Source: CAZQEZ01 sp964592475 | GTDB taxonomy: Bacteria; Bacteroidota; Bacteroidia; Cytophagales; Cyclobacteriaceae | Direction: 5' to 3' | Assembly (NCBI GenBank): GCA_964592475.1 | Contig: CAZQEZ010000176.1 | Location: 1-8,063 of the forward strand | Length of the DNA stretch: 8,063 bases | Shown here: positions 1 through 5,255 of the stretch, one piece after another | Numbering within the stretch: position 1 is the first letter of the stretch | Layout: each line of letters begins with the position of its first letter | Program-made: the position numbers and the translations under genes | Notes under the pieces: model-generated | Told to the model about the DNA's origin: nothing | Databases searched by the model: none | What the model saw: only the letters and a program-made list of their open reading frames with translations

Positions 1-262
1 GTGAGTGGTTGGTTATATAGATGTAAGAAAAGGGTGAAAAGGGTGTAGGTTTTAAATCAGTTGCTCTTAGAAATTTATTAATTCTACTTTGTCAAGTTTA
101 ATTTTGTGCGGTACTTGTGCCGATCTTTCATCGGTAGTTGATTGTAAGCTGCTACATTCAGTTAATTTTTAAACTAAATCTTACATCCTCTTCTATAACC
201 TGATTTTTGTCATTAAATTTTTCTAGTAAATTATTTACTTTTAAGCTTTACTCAATTTTTGA
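1..262. other. Non-coding leader upstream of the cytochrome gene
   Basis: No convincing gene is visible here. Frame 1 is open from the left edge only to a stop at 46-48, too short to assign as the tail of an upstream gene. The stretch is AT-rich and holds a Bacteroidota-like -7 box (99-106) and a small stem (120-124 pairing with 130-134, CCGAT/ATCGG, 5-nt loop) with no T-run after it. It most likely holds the promoter and 5' untranslated region of the cytochrome gene at 263. Confidence 0.5.
99..106 (+). promoter_or_regulatory. Candidate Bacteroidota -7 promoter element
   Basis: TAATTTTG fits the Bacteroidota consensus TAnnTTTG exactly. I found no clear TTG -33 element at the usual spacing of about 19-21 nt upstream, only AT-rich sequence. 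If used, the cytochrome gene would have a 5' leader of about 150 nt. In AT-rich DNA a chance match is possible, so confidence is low. Confidence 0.25.
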
Positions 263-1045
263 ATGATGAAAAAAATAAGTCGAAGAAATTTATTAAAGGC
301 ATGTGGATTAGCAACTACCGGTTACGTAGTAAGTGTAGTTGCCAGACTGAACGAAGTAAGCGCACGGGAAAATGAGCAAAAGCCTTGGCAATATCACCCG
401 GTTGATCCAAAAATGGTAGCAGATCTGGCTTATAAAAATTATAAGGGTCATGGTTGCATGTATGCCGTTGCTTCATCTATACTTGGTATACTGGCCGAAG
501 CTCATGGACAACAGCCGTATGAAAATTTTCCTTTGCAAATGCTCGATTACGGACATGGTGGTGCCGGAGGATATGGTAGTCTTTGTGGTAGCATTAATGG
601 TGGGGCAATGGTGATTGGCCTGTTTTGTAACAACCGAAAGCAAAGTGACCAAATGATCAGCAATCTGTTTCAATGGTATGAGCAAACCGCTTTACCAATA
701 TACAAGCCGCCTACAGCTGAAGAGGATAAGGAAATGCCCCAGGCTGTCACTAATTCGGTTTTGTGCCATGCCTCGATCAGCAACTGGTGCATGGAAGCAA
801 AAGTAGGCCCTAAAGACCCTTTCAGAACGGAAAGATGCAAGCGGCTAAGCGCTGATATTGCTGCAAAAGTGGTTGAAATTTTAAATGATTACGATCAGCA
901 GGAAATTGCGCCATTTGCAATGGATGTTGAAAGCCAAAAATGCCTGGAGTGCCACGGAGTAGAGGAAGCGGTGATGTTCCGGTCAACTACTAAAATGAGT
1001 TGCAATAGTTGCCATAGCGATCCACATAACCAGACTTTGAAGTAG
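263..1045 (+). CDS. Tat-exported split-Soret-type dihaem cytochrome c (C_GCAxxG_C_C family)
   Basis: A periplasmic electron-transfer protein by family; partners are unknown. The N-terminus has a twin-arginine motif, SRRNLLK (residues 6-12), a hydrophobic stretch and a plausible cleavage site after VSA (about residue 34). The body has spaced cysteines typical of the C_GCAxxG_C_C family: C65 in GHGCMYAV, C108, C122, C168, C176 and C192. At the C-terminus are two haem c attachment motifs, CLECH (227-231) and CNSCH (247-251). This layout, Tat signal plus cysteine-rich domain plus two CXXCH near the end, is that of split-Soret cytochrome c of Desulfovibrio, a dimeric dihaem protein also reported to hold an Fe-S cluster. 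The length (260 residues, about 225 mature) fits. Two ATG codons lie at 263 and 266; either could be the start, and the Tat motif follows both. The gene is monocistronic here and convergent with the arsenic block, so a link to arsenic is not shown. Confidence 0.82.
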   Translation: MMKKISRRNLLKACGLATTGYVVSVVARLNEVSARENEQKPWQYHPVDPKMVADLAYKNYKGHGCMYAVASSILGILAEAHGQQPYENFPLQMLDYGHGGAGGYGSLCGSINGGAMVIGLFCNNRKQSDQMISNLFQWYEQTALPIYKPPTAEEDKEMPQAVTNSVLCHASISNWCMEAKVGPKDPFRTERCKRLSADIAAKVVEILNDYDQQEIAPFAMDVESQKCLECHGVEEAVMFRSTTKMSCNSCHSDPHNQTLK

Positions 1046-1119
1046 CCAGTGTCGTGTCAAGGTTCCCATGACGTATTTCTTTAAACGTGTTAAAAACACT
1101 TAACTTTAGTGATCCGGCT

Positions 1120-1150
1120 TGGTCCCGACAGTTCACAACTATCGGGACCA
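1120..1150. terminator. Strong hairpin between convergent genes, probable shared 3' end
   Basis: TGGTCCCGA (1120-1128) pairs perfectly with TCGGGACCA (1142-1150). After one mismatch the stem continues with AGTT/AACT (1130-1133 with 1137-1140) around a 3-nt loop. It starts 75 nt after the cytochrome stop and lies 12 nt beyond the dsbD stop on the other strand, as expected for a bidirectional terminator or mRNA 3'-end stabiliser. Neither side carries a clear T-run, so intrinsic termination is not proved. A smaller stem, GTGTT/AACAC (1087-1091 with 1095-1099), lies between it and the cytochrome gene. Confidence 0.55.
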
Positions 1151-1162
1151 GTACCAAATCAA

Positions 1163-2509
1163 TCAATTGAGAAAAAGCTGCATCTCACCGGTTTTGGTAA
1201 AATCATTCGTTTTATAGATTACATTTTCCTTGGCATCAGTGATCAGGAAAAAAGGCAATCCAACTTTTAATTCGGCAAAGCGGGGATCATCGCGATATTT
1301 TTCAAATTCTACTGATGTATCATATACTTTGTATAATACAGCATTTTGTAAAGCTGAATTTAACTGCTGATCAGTCAGCGTATTTTTCTGAAACGCCTTG
1401 CAGTTGGTACACCAATCGCCATGAAAATCGATAAAAACCAGTTTGCCGGTTTCCGCGGCCTTTTGATAAGCAGCTTCTTTATTTAAATACCAGGTCAGAT
1501 TGCCTTTTTGTTCAATAGTAGCATTTGAATTTTCGGGAACTGAAGTTGTACTGGCAAAACCAGCACTTGTACCTGATGAAATAATAATTGCTCCAAGCAG
1601 GAAAAAGCCTACCACACCGCTAAGCAAATAAAGTGATGATTTTACTTTTTGCTGCCTGGTTCTGTTATCATTTTGTAAATTATAGGATGCCAGTAATACC
1701 AATAGGGCTGCCAGGAAAATATAAAATCCCTGCTGATCAGAAATTCCATATCCGTTGAAGCCCTTAACCAGATAGCTGTAGGCAAAATAGCCGATCAAAA
1801 GGGCAAAAATCCATTGTACATAAAGCATCCATTTGCCACTTTTGGGTAGTGCTAAACCAAATACGCCCATAAGCAATACAGGTACGCCCACACCAAAACC
1901 AAAAAGCATCATTTTAAAAGCAGCAGTGGCTGCTAATCCTACGGTAATTCCGCTTACATTGGAAGCAATAGCCACGAGAATGCTCACTACAATAGGTCCC
2001 ACGCATGCCGAAGAAAGCAGGCCCGCTCCCGCACCCATCAAGAATGTACCGCCCAAACCCTGGTTTTGGCTATCAATTTGACCACCCAAAAAAGGTAAAT
2101 GTAAATAATCTACCGTTGCAAGCGCCATTATAAATAGCATAATTCCAATGGTAAGATTGGCCAATGGCAAGCGTAATATTTCATTGAAGGCGCCACCGGT
2201 TAACGAAGCTATAATTCCAAACAGGAAAAAAATTACAGCCAAACCCAAATAATAGGTAAGCGGATGAGCATATTTTCCATATTTGCTTTTTCTATTTCTG
2301 AGAAAATTAACCGTGAGCGGGTATACCGGGTAAACACAAGGCAACAAACTGGCCATCACCCCACCCAGGAAGAGAAATAGATACGTTCCCACACCGGTGG
2401 ATTCAGTAAGTTGAGCTCCTATCCAATCATTCATTTGATCAAATACAGATTGAGCATTCACCTGCGTTATCACCAAAGAAAACAACAGGACAAGCAAAAA
2501 CTTCTTCAT
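1163..2509 (-). CDS. dsbD: DsbD-type transmembrane thiol:disulfide reductase with C-terminal thioredoxin domain, lacking the N-terminal domain
   Basis: Moves reducing electrons from cytoplasmic thioredoxin across the inner membrane to periplasmic thiol proteins. The start ATG opens a Sec signal peptide (cleavage near NAQ, residues 18-20). About 20 residues later comes the membrane domain with roughly eight hydrophobic helices (residues 41-311) and the two redox cysteines of DsbD/CcdA proteins: C58 in LLPCVYPVYP and C169 in SSACVGP. A periplasmic linker leads to a thioredoxin-like domain (about 335-448) with active site WCTNC (C367, C370). E. coli DsbD is about 565 residues and has an N-terminal immunoglobulin-like domain that passes electrons on to clients; that domain is absent here (448 residues). 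The thioredoxin domain may therefore hand electrons straight to its client. The gene is last in the arsenic block, 7 bp after the arsenate reductase stop, so that protein is the obvious candidate client (inference). Confidence 0.87.
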   Translation of the reverse strand: MKKFLLVLLFSLVITQVNAQSVFDQMNDWIGAQLTESTGVGTYLFLFLGGVMASLLPCVYPVYPLTVNFLRNRKSKYGKYAHPLTYYLGLAVIFFLFGIIASLTGGAFNEILRLPLANLTIGIMLFIMALATVDYLHLPFLGGQIDSQNQGLGGTFLMGAGAGLLSSACVGPIVVSILVAIASNVSGITVGLAATAAFKMMLFGFGVGVPVLLMGVFGLALPKSGKWMLYVQWIFALLIGYFAYSYLVKGFNGYGISDQQGFYIFLAALLVLLASYNLQNDNRTRQQKVKSSLYLLSGVVGFFLLGAIIISSGTSAGFASTTSVPENSNATIEQKGNLTWYLNKEAAYQKAAETGKLVFIDFHGDWCTNCKAFQKNTLTDQQLNSALQNAVLYKVYDTSVEFEKYRDDPRFAELKVGLPFFLITDAKENVIYKTNDFTKTGEMQLFLN

Positions 2510-2516
2510 CAGAGTG

Positions 2517-3293
2517 TTATGCTTTTACTTGAGACATCATGTAGAACATTTCCGTAGCTATTTGCCGGGTACGTTCGTCGTAAATAGCTGATTCATTTTC
2601 CGTGCCATCCGATTCTTTGGGATCCACATAAGGTATAGGTACCCTTAAAGAAGCGCCGGGAATAGCCGGACAATTTTTATCCGCTTCTGAGCAAGTCATC
2701 ACTGCCACAAAGTTTTCTGATGGATTGGCAGTATCATCATACTTTTTGGAAAAACATTCCATCACCAGGCCATTATCAACATAAGTTACCTGGTAATGTG
2801 GATTATCTCCACCAGGGTTCTCAACCTTGAAACCGGCCCTTTCGATAGCTGTTACCGCCCTGGGATTGAATGCAGTTGTTTCCGTACCACCGGAATAGGT
2901 ATTGATGTCCTGCCCGATACCGTAATAAGCTGCGGCTGTTGCTGACCATATCTGACTCATGTGGCTTCTGCGGCTGTTATGAGTGCAGATGAAAACCAGG
3001 TTGGCCTGTTCGCCGGACTGTTTTTTAGTTTGTACGAAAAGGGCAATCTTTTTCAATTGATCTTTGCGTTCTTGTGGTATAGCGTCCATATCAGCGAGGA
3101 TCGATTCAATGTAACTTGACAGTGTTGGATACATGGCGCTTTCTTTATTTACCGGTGCTGAAGTATCTTCATTTGATTCTGCCGTTACATCAGGGATATC
3201 TTGTTCTTCACTGTTGGCTTGCTCTTTTTTGTCTGGCGAGCAACCTACTGATAAAATGCCAATTAAAAATGGTAATAATAAAATCTGTTTCAT
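2517..3293 (-). CDS. arsC: Lipoprotein-type arsenate reductase, thioredoxin-coupled LMW-phosphatase fold
   Basis: Predicted to reduce arsenate to arsenite. The catalytic loop is CTHNSRR (C103 to R109, a CX5R phosphate/arsenate-binding loop). A second motif, CSEADKNCP, places C201 and C208 seven residues apart, the same as the shuttle cysteines of the staphylococcal pI258 ArsC (C82 and C89); a following DP (D224) fits the catalytic Asp. All three redox cysteines are thus present, favouring a reductase over a tyrosine phosphatase. Unusually, the N-terminus is a lipoprotein signal: MKQ, a hydrophobic run, then LSVGC with lipid cysteine C18, followed by an acidic linker to about residue 53. Family members I recall are cytosolic and begin near the equivalent of M54 (MYPTLSSYI; ATG at 3134-3132), so an internal start giving a cytosolic form of 205 residues is possible. 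It sits 27 bp after arsM and 7 bp before dsbD. Confidence 0.83.
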   Translation of the reverse strand: MKQILLLPFLIGILSVGCSPDKKEQANSEEQDIPDVTAESNEDTSAPVNKESAMYPTLSSYIESILADMDAIPQERKDQLKKIALFVQTKKQSGEQANLVFICTHNSRRSHMSQIWSATAAAYYGIGQDINTYSGGTETTAFNPRAVTAIERAGFKVENPGGDNPHYQVTYVDNGLVMECFSKKYDDTANPSENFVAVMTCSEADKNCPAIPGASLRVPIPYVDPKESDGTENESAIYDERTRQIATEMFYMMSQVKA

Positions 3294-3320
3294 GATCTAT
3301 TTTATGTTTTAAATGATTAA

Positions 3321-4205
3321 TTAACAACATCCTGTCTTTGGGTCACAATCAGAAGATTGAAGCTCCGAAAGATTCATTTTAATTTTTTCCTTTTTTTGCC
3401 CGGGCTTTTCAGCATAAACGGTGATACTGAAGATCCCGGTTTTGCCTTGCTTAAATTCGTTGATTTCTGCCGGACTAAGGTATTTACTCAAAATATCATC
3501 GGGAATGATTATGGTTTTTTCTTTTTGTAAAATAATATTTTCGAATCCGGCATCCCGGATGTATTGCAAGTAGTCTCCTTTTTGAATAGCGCCTGCCACA
3601 CAACCGGCATACATCTCGGCATCTTTTTGCAATGCATCCGGTAGATTACCAACTAATACAATATCGGAAATACTAAAATGACCGCCCGGTTTGAGTACCC
3701 TGAAAATTTCTTTGATCACCTTTTGCTTATCTGGCACCAGGTTGAGCACACAATTGCTCACCATCACGTCTGCCACATCATCATTTACCGGCATATCGTC
3801 AATGTCGCCTTCACGAAATTCCACGTTGTTGAAGCCTAGTTTTTCTGCATTTAAGCGAGCCTTTCGAACCATTACCGGTGTAAAATCAATGCCAATTACC
3901 TTCCCCTCCGCACCGGTTTCGTGTCTGGCCACGAAGCAATCATTGCCTGCTCCCGAGCCCAGGTCGATCACGGTATCGCCCTTTTTAATGCTGGCAAATT
4001 GCGTTGGCAGGCCGCAGCCCAAACCCAGGTCGGCATCAGCCACGTATCCTTTGGTATCAGTATAGTCATCTATCATGATGTTATAAACTTTGTTGGATGG
4101 GGATGTGGCTCCACAACAGGAGGATGCATTTTCCGCCTTGCCTTGTTCGGCTATGCGTGCGTAGCGTTCCTTAACTACATTTTTCAATTCTTTTTCTTGG
4201 TTCAT
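3321..4205 (-). CDS. arsM: ArsM arsenite S-adenosylmethionine methyltransferase
   Basis: Methylates arsenite to mono-, di- and trimethyl arsenicals in the cytoplasm, using S-adenosylmethionine. The SAM site is the Rossmann motif DLGSGAGND (81-89), with an acidic strand end at GID (105-107) and GDIDDMP (133-139). The three arsenic-binding cysteines of the family are in place: C64 in LGCG, C152 in SNCVLNL and C202 in AGCVAGA. There is also a CC pair at 30-31 in SSCCG and a cysteine-bearing C-terminal tail (C287, C293, C294) after the core ends at about residue 267. The length (294) is usual for the bacterial family. The ATG at 4205 is well placed, with a palindromic ArsR-site candidate just upstream. 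It follows arsR by 49 bp and precedes the arsenate reductase by 27 bp, consistent with one operon that also has its own regulated promoter. Confidence 0.93.
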   Translation of the reverse strand: MNQEKELKNVVKERYARIAEQGKAENASSCCGATSPSNKVYNIMIDDYTDTKGYVADADLGLGCGLPTQFASIKKGDTVIDLGSGAGNDCFVARHETGAEGKVIGIDFTPVMVRKARLNAEKLGFNNVEFREGDIDDMPVNDDVADVMVSNCVLNLVPDKQKVIKEIFRVLKPGGHFSISDIVLVGNLPDALQKDAEMYAGCVAGAIQKGDYLQYIRDAGFENIILQKEKTIIIPDDILSKYLSPAEINEFKQGKTGIFSITVYAEKPGQKKEKIKMNLSELQSSDCDPKTGCC

Positions 4206-4216
4206 ATTATTAATAT

Positions 4217-4238
4217 ATTATTGCAATATTGCGATAAT
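4217..4238. promoter_or_regulatory. Candidate ArsR operator upstream of arsM
   Basis: An inverted repeat with 11-nt arms and one mismatched pair: ATTATTGCAAT (4217-4227) against ATTGCGATAAT (4228-4238), with a perfect 10-nt core GCAATATTGC (4223-4232). Symmetric AT-rich repeats of this size are typical ArsR/SmtB sites. It lies between arsR and arsM, ending 11 nt before the arsM ATG, so bound ArsR could block an internal promoter there. A related copy lies upstream of arsR. Confidence 0.6.
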
Positions 4239-4254
4239 GTTAATTAAATTTTTT

Positions 4255-4590
4255 TTAGCAACAATCGCCTGTTAAAGGAATTTCAAATTGATTTAATAAC
4301 TCGTTGAACTGCGTTTTAATTTCAGCCCAGCGAACAGGATTTATACAATAGTTGATCCGGGTACCCTCAATGTTTCCCTGGATAATTCCGATTTCTTTTA
4401 ATTCTCTCAAGTGCTGACTGATGGTAGCCTGAGCAAGTCCCAGCTCCTGTACCAGATCACCGTTGATACAAGCATTTACTTTGAGCAAATAGTGAATGAT
4501 GGCTACGCGGGCAGGATGAGCAAAAGCTTTGGCTGCCACGGCAATATCATTTTGTGCTATAGTAAAGAGGTCAGTCTTGGTTACTCCCAT
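4255..4590 (-). CDS. arsR: ArsR/SmtB-family winged-helix arsenic-responsive repressor
   Basis: A dimeric DNA-binding repressor expected to release its operators on binding trivalent arsenic. It shows the family N-terminal helix (AKAFAHPARVAIIHYLL, residues 20-36), then the helix-turn-helix (about 43-64) with recognition helix AQATISQHLREL, then the wing (GNIEGTRINYCI, 72-83). The classical ELCVCDL arsenic site of enterobacterial ArsR is missing. Cysteines here are C41, C82 and a terminal pair C110-C111 (numbered from the ATG at 4590), so C82 plus the CC tail, or C41 plus the tail, could form the sensor. The reading frame opens further upstream at a TTG (4611), but that codon lies inside the candidate operator. 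The ATG at 4590 stands exactly as far from its operator as the arsM ATG does from its own, so I choose it (111 residues). Confidence 0.88.
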   Translation of the reverse strand: MGVTKTDLFTIAQNDIAVAAKAFAHPARVAIIHYLLKVNACINGDLVQELGLAQATISQHLRELKEIGIIQGNIEGTRINYCINPVRWAEIKTQFNELLNQFEIPLTGDCC

Positions 4591-4605
4591 ACTTTCATTA
4601 TTTGA

Positions 4606-4625
4606 ATGCAATATTACGATGATAT
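4606..4625. promoter_or_regulatory. Candidate ArsR operator upstream of arsR
   Basis: This 20-mer matches the arsM-upstream site (4221-4240) at 16 of 20 positions, including the run TGCAATATT and CGAT. Its own palindrome is more degraded (core GCAAT/ATTAC). Both sites end exactly 15 nt before their genes' ATG (4590 and 4205). On the minus strand a perfect TATAAT (complement of 4628-4633) lies 2 nt upstream, so the site would cover the start of transcription, a normal place for a repressor; that box may be chance in AT-rich DNA, and classical -10 boxes are not the rule in Bacteroidota. Confidence 0.5.
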
Positions 4626-4669
4626 CGATTATAAAAAAATAATAAACCGAAATAATTTTATTTATAAAA

Positions 4670-5152
4670 TTATTTTTTCACCATAAACCGATCTAGTGAC
4701 CACCTGCCCCCACCTTTGATGATCAGGAATAGTGACCCCAACCACATGGCAAAATCCGTTCGCATCTCGTGTACCATACTCCAGAATCCGTATGTTTTTA
4801 ATTCCCGCAGCATGAAAGGCCCGAAGCTTTCGCCAAAGGCAATCGGGATCTTCGTGACAACGATAGCCACGGTCATATTGATCAACATGGTGAAAGCGGC
4901 AACTCTGGTAACCAGGCCGCACAGTATCAGTAAGCCAGCCAGTATTTCAAAAGTGCCCACGAAACTGGCAAAAAACTCAGGATTGGGGAATCCCATTTTT
5001 TCAAAACGACCCACTCCCCTCATCGCGGGATACAAAAATTTTTGAATGCCTTCGGCCAGAAATACCGCTCCCACCATTATTCGAATAAGAATTGTTGTGG
5101 ATTCTGAAGAAGTATAAAAAATATGTTTTTGATCAAGATTTTTCATTTTCAT
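4670..5152 (-). CDS. DoxX-family integral membrane protein
   Basis: A small four-helix inner-membrane protein of the DoxX/DoxD family, whose members are linked to quinone-coupled or thiol-related redox functions but mostly lack a proven role. Numbered from the ATG at 5152 (160 residues), hydrophobic segments lie at about 20-37, 61-83, 85-103 and 125-146. Family-like features are LIRIMVGAVFLAEGIQKF in helix 1 and the FVGTFEILAGLLILCGL stretch in helix 2. The frame opens two codons earlier at a TTG (5158), but the ATG at 5152 has an AAAAAGG ribosome-binding site 8 nt upstream. It follows the small membrane ORF closely and precedes arsR by about 80 bp. Placement beside arsenic genes suggests, but does not show, a role in metalloid stress. 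Confidence 0.8.
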   Translation of the reverse strand: MKMKNLDQKHIFYTSSESTTILIRIMVGAVFLAEGIQKFLYPAMRGVGRFEKMGFPNPEFFASFVGTFEILAGLLILCGLVTRVAAFTMLINMTVAIVVTKIPIAFGESFGPFMLRELKTYGFWSMVHEMRTDFAMWLGSLFLIIKGGGRWSLDRFMVKK

Positions 5153-5160
5153 ATACAATG

Positions 5161-5167
5161 CCTTTTT
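5161..5167 (-). promoter_or_regulatory. Ribosome-binding site deciding the doxX start
   Basis: On the minus strand AAAAAGG lies 8 nt before the ATG at 5152. It is one of the few Shine-Dalgarno-like sequences in the window and favours that ATG over the TTG at 5158, which lies only 2 nt after it. It overlaps the stop codon of the upstream small ORF (5166-5168), so translation of the two may be coupled. Confidence 0.45.
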
Positions 5168-5255
5168 AAAGTAAACTTACAGCCAAAGCCACACCAATGA
5201 ATATAATGCCAATACTCACGAAGACCTTTACAAAATTAAAGGTAATTTTTTTCAT
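5166..5255 (-). CDS. Small 29-residue single-helix membrane peptide, unrecognised
   Basis: I do not recognise this peptide. It reads MKKITFNFVKVF followed by VSIGIIFIGVALAVSLL: a basic N-terminus and one hydrophobic stretch of about 20 residues, ending right after it, so a membrane-spanning microprotein is likely. Its ATG overlaps the MFS stop codon as ATGA (5252-5255), the standard arrangement for translational coupling, and its TAA overlaps the ribosome-binding site of doxX. It fills the whole gap between the two genes. It could be an accessory subunit or regulator of the MFS transporter or DoxX. An uncleaved signal-like peptide or chance ORF remain alternatives; overlap, composition and snug fit argue for a real gene. 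Confidence 0.55.
   Translation of the reverse strand: MKKITFNFVKVFVSIGIIFIGVALAVSLL

Noticed and set aside
1..48. Open frame 1 at the left edge as the tail of an upstream gene
   Set aside because: Only 15 codons before the stop, with no recognisable sequence.
120..134. CCGAT/ATCGG stem as a terminator or riboswitch piece
   Set aside because: Five base pairs plus a wobble, no T-run and no wider conserved structure visible.
4662..4922. Minus-strand ORF of 86 residues inside doxX
   Set aside because: It overlaps the DoxX frame on the same strand and has no membrane or domain pattern, whereas DoxX does.
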